The position numbers and the translations under genes are program-made. DNA of 64,000 nucleotides from positions 830,217 through 894,216 of the forward strand of contig CM055108.1 of NCBI GenBank assembly GCA_029204225.1, given 5' to 3'. Positions 35,300 through 46,214 of the stretch are shown in pieces; position 1 is the first letter of the stretch, and each line of letters opens with the position of its first letter. The DNA is from Diphasiastrum complanatum (taxonomy: Eukaryota > Streptophyta > Lycopodiopsida > Lycopodiales > Lycopodiaceae). Below the pieces are notes generated by a model. That model saw only the letters and a list, made by a program, of their open reading frames with translations, ran no database searches and was not told the DNA's origin.

Positions 35300-38030
35300 G
35301 ATATAGATCTTTGAAAACCTAGGTGATATTCAATGCTTATTCAACTTGCCAACCCATTTAAGGCATCCACGACTGTGGAGTTGTCTTTCATATGTCAAGT
35401 TTCATGACCAAATCTTTTTAGTAGCTCAACCCATAGAGCTTTGCAACCTCTCGGAGCATGTTTTTTACAAAATAATTAAAGAGGTTCATGATTTTTGTAC
35501 ATTATAAACTTACTACCATATAAGTAGTGTCTCTAGCTTTTTACTACATGAATCAAGCAAGTAACTCATTCTCTTGAGTTGTATAATGCAAGTAAGGTCC
35601 AATAAACAACTTGCTCTCAAACATCATTGGTCTATCACTTTGTGATAGAACTACTTCAATTGTGGTATCACTTGTGTCGATTTTCACAACATAAGGATTT
35701 ACAATCTGTAACGAGGAAGCAGAAACAATCAAGCTTTTGAGTTTCTCAAAACATCGATTCAATTTTCTTACTTCTATGTGTTAGATCTACCCTTTGTCAA
35801 ATTGTTAAGAGATATGGCCTCTTTGGCATAATTCTCAATAAATTATAGAGGAGACCTAATATGTCTAATTGTTTTTGTATCAGCCACTCAACCTTTGTCT
35901 TGATTTTATCTTCGATCTGAAAGATATAATATCATGACTGAGATATACAAGTTCATGCTTAAAGGATTCAGATTGATTATTGCGCATAAAGCTTTCTTAC
36001 CCGAGAATCAACAAGATGATCCTGATATAATTCGCATGCTCCTTGAGGTCTTATTGTAGATAAGTATATCATCTAAAAACAATTTATATAGATTTTCTCA
36101 AATATGGACAAAAAAAATGTTCATTATGTATTAAAATGTTGTAGCTACATTCGTTAATCCAAAAGGTAACACCAAGAATCCATAATGGTTGAACCTCATT
36201 TAATAACTAGTTTTCAACAAGTCACTTGGATGAATTCTAACTTGATAGTACCATGTTCTAAGATCAATCTTTGTGAAGTATTTAGCTCTCCCTAAGCGAT
36301 TCAGAAATTCATCCATCCCAGGCAATGGATGTTTATTTTTAACATTTATTTTATTCAATCTCTTCTAGTCAACACACATATGGAAGACACTTTTGGAAGT
36401 TTCCATCCTTTCTTTCCTTGAAAAAAACAAGAGCACTCCTTGGCAACTTACTGGGCTAGATATGTTTAATCTTAGATAATTTTCTATTTGGTTACTAATA
36501 TCTATCTTTTCCTTTTGAGAAAACTCATACCTTTGTCTAGAGATAGATTGACTACTTGAAATTAACTTTATCAAGCGGTCTACTAACCTAGAAGGTGATA
36601 AACCATGAGATAATTCTATTGGAAATACCTTTGAAAATTCATTTATGACTACATTATTTTTAGTTTGTTGGTGCTCTAAATTCATTAAGTGAAGAACTAT
36701 AGAAAAGTCATAGCTATTTACATGCATTTCAAAAAAATCCGAAATGGGCATAGCAAAAAAAGAATACACATCATATTGTGAAATATTAAAATTTTTTACT
36801 ACATTTGCCATAGAAACCATTTCAGATGGATGTACATATGTGTCTCAAATAATTGTAAGTACTTTATCTCCCTCTTTGAGTGAGAGCACCTATAATCAAT
36901 ATTTTAGAGAAAGAGATTTGTTTAACGGCCATTCATAGTCTAAAATCATGTCCATATGTACTAAGTTCTAAACATGAAAGTTAACTAACTCTTTAAAATC
37001 TTGTATATTTACTAGGAAATTTGGTACTTTGACATCCCAAGTTATCAACTTGCCTCCTAAAAGTACATATACTTTATATCTACGGTTGTCGGCTTTAGTT
37101 TTCAGACTGAGTTCTACACAAGACAAGAATTATTGAAATTATGTGTTGATCCAGTATCCACTAAAGTACTGACTTATTGTACCTTTTAAATGAAATAAAT
37201 TATTAAGCAAAAAAAAAAATTGAAAGAAAAATCACACTCACAATTCAACAAATTAATATTAGTTTTGTACTTTTAGCATCTCATTTACTTAAACCACAAG
37301 ATTCTTTGGTGTAGGACAAAATTTAATCACATGTCCAGGCTTATTGCAAATATAACACAACTTTTCCTTATTAATCTTCTTCAAGACATGAGTTTCTTTC
37401 TCTGGGATTTCTTCTTCATCTGATCAAGCTTGTCACAATATTTGATCCGAGTTTTTTCATGAACTCACTTGCTGCGTTTCTTTGGTCTAGGTGTTGATGG
37501 AATTTATTGGAGTTGAGTCACCATTGTGGAATCATAACTTTTGTGATCTAGAACACATGATCAAGACACTAAAACACATTTCTTCTACGTTCATTCCAAT
37601 AGTCAGTGGAATAAACTGCCACAACACCAACTTAGAGTCGAATGATAAAATTTGATTTCTAGATATAAGAGTCCAAACTCTTATTCCTCATTCTTTCAAT
37701 TGACAAATTTTTTGTAACAATCTATATCATTTCCAACAAGGATTGATGTTTCAAAACATCTCCATGAATGCATCCCATGTCATAGGATTGGCTGCAAATC
37801 ATGCCATCTTGTTGAGGACATAGCCTTTTGGTTGGAGTACATCTAACTCCATTAAGGAATGTTATTTGCAGATCTAACTTATGTACCTCAAGGTTGGTTG
37901 CTGCAACTTAAGATAGTAGCAGTCAAATAGAAGAATGCTTGACCACAAGGCTGAAGGTTTCGAAATAGTCGATATTGGAAATTTGAGAAAATCTCCTTGC
38001 CACCAGTTGAGCCTTCTGTTGGATTTCTAT
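35300..38030 (-). mobile_element. Ty3/gypsy gag-protease-RT-RNase H remnant
   Basis: On the minus strand: gag remnant (37990-37420), zinc knuckle CYICNKPGHVIKFC near 37330-37375, a decayed protease region, then the RT approach (EFSKVFPIELSHGLSPSRLVD) and RT blocks EFLNRLGRAKYFTKIDL and LPFGLTNVATTF, with FLDDIL near 36075. RNase H follows (VVKIDTSDTTIEVVLSQSDRP) at 35760-35553. Many stops and frameshifts. The integrase continuation is at 33440-33725, beyond the inserted plus-strand segment. Confidence 0.82.
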
Positions 38031-38314
38031 CCTCTCCATCCCTTATCTCATTGCTAATCTAGATCCATTCATTAGTTGTATGTAAATACTTGTACAGTCA
38101 CACACTATACAGAAATACACTTGTTTTCTAACATTTTGCAGAAATACAAAGGAATCGATGACAGTGTTTTGTCGACTCAGCCAACATCAACTATTCGACC
38201 ACCCTTTGACTATTTGGCCGACTTCGACTATTCGTCAAAACACATCCGACACCGACTATTCGTCGAACATCCGACATCGACAAATTGACTTTACCAATTA
38301 GTCGTAAGTAACCC

Positions 38315-38344
38315 ATTAGAGAAACTTAGAGCCCGACGAGGGCC
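38315..38344 (+). repeat. Left terminal inverted repeat of copy B
   Basis: Starts ATTAGAGAAACTTAGAGCCC. It aligns without gaps to the reverse complement of 42501-42530 at 24 of 30 positions by hand count, with the first 10 identical and a shared GAGGGCC at the inner end. One more base outside (C) also matches. Confidence 0.6.
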
Positions 38345-38721
38345 TTTGAAAAAGATGCTTTTTTATTTTTTTTTCTTATTTTCGTTGCCATGTGGACCAA
38401 TATATTGTTGTTTCGTCGGGCAGCATGTGAAAATGCTATTGGTTGATGAGGCCTGCCCTTCCAGCTCATCACTGCCTGAAGAGACCCGAAAATATTGAAA
38501 ATGAATATGACAGATGGTTGAGATGAGATAATCGATGTACGATTAGTGTATATGCATTGTCAAACCATGGTTAACAGGGATAACCAGAGTTAATTTGTGG
38601 CGCCAAATAGATCAGTGTTTCAAATTTTCGCCAACACTTTTTCTCAGATTCATGGCTTTTTGTCTACACAAATTTTCAGATTCATAGTTCATTGTTTCAG
38701 ATTTTTGCATGCAAATTACGA

Positions 38722-40089
38722 ATGGCGTCATCAAGGAAGCCGTGCTCCTCAATCGACTCTGTGCTTCTATTTAACGAGACAGATGATAATGGATTATGAG
38801 TGCCAAGAAAATATTCAAAAAACTCTTGGGTTTTGATGCCTCCATCATCAAGAGGAGCATTTCGAAAAAGAAAAAGGTCAAAACTATCATTTCGATCTTA
38901 TTGGAAGGCCGGAATTTTGAATTTCAGAACATCATCAGGAGAAAAATCTACTTCTGAAATTCTAGTCCAACATGTATATATGCATTCAGAGATAAATGAG
39001 CAAGGTTTCAACCGTCAGGATCACAAAAAAAGCAACTGTGAGTATTGATATTTTTGATACTTTGATTTTTGTCATTTATAAATATCTAATAGTAAATTGC
39101 CAATCTGATCATTTTTCTCTTGCAGATTTATATCCATCCAACATAAATGAATGAGAGCTCGAGTGGATCTTTAGCAGGTGTGTTAGATATTATTCACACT
39201 GATATTGGACAGCTGCAATATTGAGGTAGAACTGCAAAAGATCTAGCTGATAGTGGAATCTTTTTTTTATGAATCAATGTACATTCCTGATACAAAAGAA
39301 AATTTTGGACAAATAGTACCAATTCCATTACCTAGTTTTGAAAGTGATGAATGGATTGCACCAGATGCTACAGTTTCAGAATCATTTCGTTGCAAGATAT
39401 ATAATGATGTAAAAAATTCATTAAAAATGAACACAAGATCAAAAACAGTCAGATTGAGTTGGTTTGTTTTCTTGAATATATTTGTGGATTTCTTTTCAAG
39501 TGTCAATGTACACAAAACCCCAACGATGTTTGTATGCAAACATTTATCAGATAGTTTATTATCTGAACTTATGGATGAAGACTGGGACAAAAGGTCAGAT
39601 GGAAAAATAGAATGCAAAATTAAAATGTCTTCCATGTGCTTCCATTATCAAATTGAAAAACAAATGTTGAGCTTATGCTTCCATTATCAAAGATGGAAAA
39701 AAAATAAAGGTAAATGGGTGCCACTCGATCAAGACTTAGAAGCCAGTGGACATTCAAAACGAGAAAATATTGAAATTATATACAATGATGCCCTTTTGAC
39801 ATGTGTTGAGGTGGAAGAAGATTGGAGTCTAAACTACATCTGGCAGGAACTATTGCTCCTACAAGATGATGTACTTTCAGACTTCAGATTCATTTTCAAT
39901 GGTAAACTCGTAAGTAATTGTAAACACTCGATCTTTTATGAATAGTTTCTAATACAAACTTTCTAATACAAACTATGTACTAATTCTAACTAACTTTGTA
40001 TTAGTTTTATGTAGGTACGTAAAAGACATGAGCTCGAGATCAAATGCAGAGATATTGGTGAAACAATCCAACTTATGGAAGAACATTGA
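38722..40089 (+). pseudogene. Plus-strand gene of copy B (unknown protein)
   Basis: A possible first exon 38722-39037 starts MASSRKPCSSIDSVLLFNET, has one in-frame TGA at about 38797, a basic stretch FRKRKRSKLSFRS, and ends at a GTGAGT donor. Small frame breaks follow. From 39253 a frame of 230 residues runs to a donor at 39910 and joins an exon at 40015-40089. Its middle has SFESDEWIAPDATVSESF and a duplicated CFHYQ motif encoded by a 16-bp direct repeat. The C-terminal part (IEIIYNDALLTCVEVEE, FIFNGKLVRKRHELE) is shared with copy A and looks vaguely ubiquitin-like. I do not recognise the family. Lesions indicate a decayed copy. Confidence 0.4.
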
Positions 40090-40283
40090 GATTCACTATC
40101 AGCAAATACATGCCAATGTCTTTTTATCATTATAGAAGAATTGCATTCCACTATTAGATTATGGACACAAGCTGATTGTAAGAATCTATTGTGATATCAA
40201 TAAAAAAACCCATAAACGGGTTGTTTACAAGTAAAATGATTGTATCTTTTTTTTTTTATGTCTCTCTATTTACAAATAGATCT

Positions 40284-42162
40284 CTATTCAATCAATTTTT
40301 CTATATTTTCTATATCAGTATTAGAAACTGATAAAGCAACAACTCCTATAATCTCGCCCCCCTCTGTTTCGGGAAGGGCCTCAATGCCTTTTAAGGCAAG
40401 AGGAATATCTGCTACAAAATTGCCTTCCTCTGTATTAGAAAGGACTTTTATTCCTTTTTGATCATATAAAATAAGATCTGCATCCTGAACAACCTGAAAG
40501 GCTGTTAAGACAGGAGCAGCTTCCTTTTGAGGGCCCTCGATTGCAGGTGCAACACTTACACCGTACTGGGCAAAGGTTCTGATCAAGTCTTGCCAAAATC
40601 TATATACATCATCAGGAGTATACGGCTCAAGAGTGAACTGTCATCACAAAACACGGAAATCAACAAATTACAAACAATGATAGTAATAAATATGAATCAG
40701 AATGAAATGAACTACAAATGAACCATGCACAACTAAAAGCATCATTTCGTTGTACACACTGCATATATAGAACAAAAATCAGTAATATTACGATAGAAAT
40801 TTTATTTATGCTATGACGATACATCTGAATTAAAAAAAGAATACATGCATATCAGAGATAAATTGAATATACCTTGAGAGATTTAATGGTTATATTTCCA
40901 ATTGAAGTTGCCATTGTCGGTATTTTCCGAACGAAATCATGAAGTAGAGAATCAAATTCTCTATGTGTATTTGCAGCTGAGTTTAAATCTACACAAAATT
41001 ACCAACTATTGTCTACATACCATGGTTTAACATGTCTCTCTTTTTTTTTAAGATGAAATGGTCGTGGGATTGGAAACTTTTTAATATTTACCTGTGCAAA
41101 TGCCTCCTTTATAATCTTAAACATTGTTGCATATGCTTCCCTACCAATGCTAGAAAAGTCACATGCCTCCTGAAGCAATGTAGTGTCTAATATTTTTCCA
41201 ACTTCATCCATAATGCTATCAGTAACTGAAGCCTTAATCTTTTTCATTTTGTTATTATTTAACATTGATTTCATAGATTTAGAAGTCAAGATAGAGCCTA
41301 GTGAGTTTTCAATTGAAATCTCATCGGCCAAATGGTCTTCAATAACTGATGCTGATATGCATTTTAAACATAATGTTCATGGAAATGTCAGTAGAAATTA
41401 GGACACTCATAGTATTCACAGCAGTATATAATAAGCAAATCAACAGAAAGTTGAAATAAATAAATAACAAAATTAGTGATTATGAATAAATCAAAAAGTT
41501 CAAGCAATTTTCAGTACCAAATAAGCTATAACTTACTTGAATGCACGGATTCGTCTTTTTCTATGACCTCCTCTGGATGATAGATCACATATATCCTTGT
41601 TTACCAGTCTTTTCCGCTTGTTGCTTCGGACATTTCTGTTGAGCACATCCATATCTTTAACAAGAGACAAATATGAGATACGCATGGATTGAAATGCAAT
41701 TTTTATCTCATCATTACTAGTTGTATAATGATGCAAAGAAGATTTCAACCTTTGGATCTCCTCCTTGAGCATCTCATTTTCATCCAAACAAGTTTTCATC
41801 TTTGTAGATTTTTCTTAGCACTCCTTTGATATTTTCCTTGATTCCTCTTCCAAATAATGTATTCTTTGCATTGAATGTGCATTCTCATAGAGCATTAAAT
41901 TCTCACAGTAACCCAAAAGGCCATTTTTACCATGACACATATAGATTATTAACTGACTCACCGAATGAAAATCTGGATGTTGCAATGAACATAGATCAAT
42001 AGGGTACAATGTTTCCGATGACCATAAATCTACATGTTTTAGTTTTTCCTCCCTGTATCGGACCATATCAGAAGTTGACAATTTGGGTTGCTTTGAATTT
42101 ATCGTCCTGAGCAGAGCATATTCTAGTGACAGATCCACATGAAGATGATAAAGCTTTGTCAT
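40284..42162 (-). pseudogene. Minus-strand gene of copy B (coiled coil, unknown protein)
   Basis: Exon blocks on the minus strand: 42162-41537 (start MTKLYHLHVDL; one in-frame TAA after RKISKEC; then a charged coiled coil and the basic SNKRKRLVNKD), 41400-41092 (EDHLADEISIENSLGSIL to IIKEAFAQ), 40976-40873 (THREFDSLLHDFVRKIP) and 40637-40284 (FTLEPYTPDDVYRFWQDL to the stop). Donors and acceptors are GT-AG at each. The 35-codon exon seen in copy A at 2979-3083 has been removed by an 80-bp deletion. A DNA-binding basic region with a coiled coil is possible, but the family is not recognised. Confidence 0.4.
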
Positions 42163-42500
42163 CAGTACAATAGTATAGTAACAAACAACCCAATGACAAT
42201 AACAAAGCTGGAGATGGCGCTAATGACTCTGCTGGAGATAGAGATGGCGTAGGTTTTTTTCAGAAATGTCACTCCTAATTCAAATTTTTGAGTGTTCCCA
42301 ACTATTGGGAGGGAATATTTCAGCATTTTGAAAAATTATATTTTAACTGTGGTTAAACACCAATGAAGTTTGATGTGACTAAACTAAGGTGCATTCATTT
42401 ACATGGAAAGTAGTGCAGGCAGATGCATAAAGAAGTTAGAAAATGATATTATAATTACTTTATAGTTATTTTTCTCTCTCCTACATGGCATTTCTTATAG

Positions 42501-42530
42501 GGCCCTCTTTGGGCCCATATTTTCTCTAAT
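42501..42530 (-). repeat. Right terminal inverted repeat of copy B
   Basis: Read outward-in on the minus strand it starts ATTAGAGAAAATATGGGCCC. A further similarity (TGCCATGT) lies slightly deeper in both arms, about 38389 and 42480, after a T-rich expansion on the left. Confidence 0.6.
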
Positions 42531-42531
42531 G

Positions 42532-43225
42532 ATCAACTCTAATAGTCGACTCGAACATTCAGCGGCTCAACAATACCTTCATCACGACTTGACAAAATTT
42601 CCAACAGAATCGTATATTGTCCAAAGGCGACTGCTAACAACACATAGTGCCTTAATCTTATTTGTAAAGTACTAAATAAGCATTTTTTTAATTAGTTAGC
42701 CATGTGTCTATATCCAGCAGCTCATTTAGTTGCTCAGTTAGACCTTCAACAAATCAATCAAACATCCAGAGCGCAATTGTTTTGTTCTTTTTCTCTATTA
42801 TCATAGAGCATTGTTTAAAGAAGAACGCAACTATGTTTGCATTCGGGCTGTATTTTTTCATGACTGAATAATCAATGTTCCAGTAATCTAGGTTGTGTAT
42901 GTAATGTTGAATGCTCATTTTACTCATGTTTAGATTGATTCTTGTTTGCAGATAAATTTTTTTGTAAATTAAACTGACTTCCATCAATGATAGTCTGAGT
43001 CGATTGTGACGCTCAAGTCAATATGCTTCTGCAAGACTAATTTTAAATCAATCCACTTCGTGCATGGCTACGGACTCGACTGAATAAATCCAGTGACTTT
43101 AAAGGTGTGATCAAATAGGGCAGACTTCGATCAGTTGAAGTCAGCTTGAATCCGATAGATGTGGTTTCATGCACCGAGGAGTACTTGATCCTATTGCGAC
43201 GCATTTCTCCTGACATGGTATCAGA
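42532..43225 (+). repeat. Possible LTR end with primer-binding site
   Basis: TGGTATCAGA at 43216-43225 matches the initiator tRNA-Met site and follows directly after CTCCTGACA, a plausible LTR end. The upstream block has repeated GTCGACT-type motifs. The LTR start is not fixed, and downstream no gag or pol is recognised. Confidence 0.35.
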
Positions 43226-44889
43226 TTTATAATTTCTACTCTATGATTCCTTTAAAGTGGATATAGAGCTTACATTATCAGAATGATTGTTATGATAAAG
43301 AGGAGAATAGCTCATCCTATAGGGGTCTCACTTGTGACTCCTTATCAGGTTACTTCCATTGTGTAATGTGCATAGTGGCTTATAATTCTCACACAACCAT
43401 TATGAAACAAAATCAGCACCTAAAAAATGGCATTATCCTAAACAATCGTGTTGCTCATTCTACATTTTAAAGTCACAAATCCGATAATGAAATCTAATAA
43501 TTACCAAAATCTATTCAACAAAATCATAAAAACGAAAAGTAGGAGCAACTCTCCACACAAGCATCATCGGCAACTTTACTAAACTCAAAGTAATATTTAC
43601 AAGCTGAATAGTGATTAGGTCTCTTAGTAGATACTAGACCATCAGTCTATTGGTCTAGTACAGAAAAGTGACTTCAGATTCAAATTCAGAATCCAAAGGA
43701 AGATGACTCAAAATATGTTGTTGCCATCTTCATCACCAGAGCAGGTAATAATGTCAATCAAAAGAAAAAACTAAATAAACTAATATCTCTTAAAGATCAG
43801 AGGTAGAAAAAGGGATCTTGGATGCTCATTGCCCACCTCTTGCCATCATGTAGCACAATAGTTGCTACATGGTAGTTGCACCTGCCATGTAGCAGGGTGC
43901 AAAGAGGCAAGAGAAGACAATGCATGCAAGTCACTCTCTTTCCATGCATGCATGAGCACTTACACGCGGTGTAAGTTGCACCCTTAACCAAAGTTCAAAC
44001 CTAAAACCCTGAGGCCACCACCATGTCTATTCTTTAACATTGACAATTTTTTTTCCAAACTCCATTGACCAACCTCAACACATAATCTTTCCTTTGCAAG
44101 GCAAGGCCAAAAATACAACTACACTCTAAGACTTATGATTACAACACACACGTTAATGTTGATGTTATAACTATCTGTTAGCACATCTAAAAACATACAA
44201 AAAAAGCAAAGATCATAAAAACTGAGAATTCAAAGTGTTCAAAAACCGTGTGCCATGAAATTGAAAAATGTAACTCGAAACTATCTAGATTAGTAAATGC
44301 ACAAGAATCATTTCATGTACTTCCTTGATCTTGTTGTTGATATCTATCATTTTCTATTCTTGTCAAGAATAAGGATCTCTTAGTATTGCTAGCATTCAAA
44401 TAGAGTCATTGCATTGATGTTTACAAGCATTGGCTCTTGAGCAAATGATTCCTATTTAGCATTGAGATTATGCTTGTAAACGATGAAAGTTGGGATCCAA
44501 CACTTTTATATTACGTATTTCACATAAAAGGATAACTGCCTTTCAAAAACAAAAGCTTGGAAGCAAGTTGCTAATATGAGTGAGAGTGGCGACTGTGAGT
44601 TTGTAGACTCGTGCAGTTGTTATGTCCCATGTACACAAATTCATATGAAGGGTTAGGAAAAATTGGTTATGACGAATCGGAAAAAATTGGTTATGAAGGG
44701 CTATGGAAGCTTCAAAATGTAGGCTTGATAATGGCGGGCTTCTTGAAAGTTTCAATGGGCCCATTTGCCTTTACACCAGATAGTGTCACCAATTCTATCT
44801 AACATGGGTTCAACATGAGCTTTCCACCCCGACCACCCTACAATGCATAGTGTGTAGGGTGGCTACCACCAACCTATACTTTGTGTCAA
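43226..44889. other. Gene-free interval
   Basis: Only short frames without motifs. Around 43855-43990 GTAGCA/TGCATG-rich short repeats occur. Probably old repeat or retroelement interior. Confidence 0.35.
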
Positions 44890-45270
44890 TTTGTTCGTTT
44901 TTTCTGTAATAGGCAGTTGGATTTTTTCTATTTATTTTTTAGTTCACTTAAGTGGTAGGATGAGCAACACAATTCTTATAATAGGTTCCTTTCCTAGATG
45001 TGAAGTTCATTTCATACTAGTCATGTGAAAAAAAAAATTCACAAAAACAACATCAAAAATTGGAGAAAATCCCTTGACCACCATTTGAGCTTTTTTTCAA
45101 TCTATGCTTCTATGTACTTTGTACTTGATTTAAAAATCCATCTAAAATAAACTACATTAATGTCTGTAGGCAATTCGACAACAGACTAGGTCTTATTCTT
45201 GATAAGAAAATTATATTATTTGTCCATTGCTTCTCTCCAAAGATTTGAGTTAGGTTGAGTGCGTGCTTCA
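44890..45270 (-). mobile_element. Degenerate Ty1/copia reverse transcriptase fragment
   Basis: The minus strand reads NLWREAMDK, NFLIKNKT, SVVELPTDINVVYFRWIFK and VVKGFSPIFDVV, matching the N-terminal part of copia RT (WxxAMxxExxALxxNxTW ... KWVFKxK ... RLVAKGFxQ). Several in-frame stops are present. Confidence 0.65.
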
Positions 45271-46214
45271 TCAACAATAGTTGGTTCTTGAAAAAGATAA
45301 CAAATAGACAAGGCCCCAACCATCAAATCAAAGCGAGATTTTTTTTTAGGCCAACCTCAAGTGCCTCATAACAAGGAGGGCTCTATGGTGGGGGGCCAGT
45401 CCCCAACACTAACATGTATTAGCATCAACAACATCAGCTCCAACAAGCTCCCAAGAAATTTCCCACATTTCAAAACCAGTAACTGGTGTTTGGAAACCTT
45501 AGTGCTTGTATCATGTTGCATGATTGGTCAAATTGGATAGTGTTACTATTACATCCACAGCTTCACACACTGGAACTCATGATGGCATGATGCTGCAAAT
45601 TTTATGTTTGTGGGCTTGAGCTCCTTGTCTATGCCTAATTAAGGATGTAAGTACTAACTATGTGCTCACTGCTTGTACATGAAGATGCTAGTGCAAATAA
45701 CTATGAAATGCCAAAAAGGAAAAAATGCTTCTGCCTCTTCTAATGCCTTGTTTGAAATTTGGCAATGAGGTCAATAAATTAGTATGATATGGTTTCCAAG
45801 ACTATTGGCATCAAAGCCACAATTTTACTTGAATGATAAACAGAGCTCTTACAAACCAATGGTAGAACACCAGAAACCAAAGAAAGCAATTGCACACTTT
45901 ACAAAAAGAACAGAGTTGACTGGAATCAGGTGTATATGAGAGTGTCTGTCATCCCAATAATCTTTTGTACAAAACTGAATCTGGCAATTTGTAAGAGAAC
46001 TGCTGCATCATCCTCTTTATTATGTTACAACCATTTGAATTAGCTCAAATGATCCCCAGCATTCTTCAGTTACTGATAAATTATACAGTAAACAATTCAA
46101 TATCACAAAAAATAAGGGCAAATATAATGCACCTTCTTTGAGGAGGAACTCCAACACACCCACCACCCACCCAATAAGGCATAACTTTTGCATCAAAATA
46201 GAAATTGTTTTCAG
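45271..46214. other. Downstream region of the coiled-coil gene
   Basis: No gene is recognised. The part nearest 46214 should include the 3-prime untranslated region of the minus-strand coiled-coil gene. TATAATGCA-like AT-rich sequence lies near 46120. Confidence 0.35.

Larger units (their letters stand above)
38315..42530. mobile_element. Copy B: TIR-bounded two-gene unit of unknown family
   Basis: A 4.2-kb unit is bounded by imperfect inverted repeats. Within it two spliced, lesion-bearing genes converge: one on the plus strand ending at 40089, the other on the minus strand ending at 40284. The part 39636-40990 is repeated at 1885-3325. Terminal repeats of this sort suggest a DNA transposon, but I see no recognisable transposase motif and the flanks show no clear target-site duplication. 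Seen: inverted ends, two copies of the core, splice-consistent frames. Inferred: mobility. Alternatives are a captured host gene pair or a segmental duplicate with chance inverted ends. Confidence 0.5.

Noticed and set aside
38304-42541. Target-site duplication for the two-gene unit
   Set aside because: Flanking 3-, 8- and 9-mers outside the inverted ends do not match. TTA/TAA at the ends are inverted, not direct, so they belong to the repeat itself.
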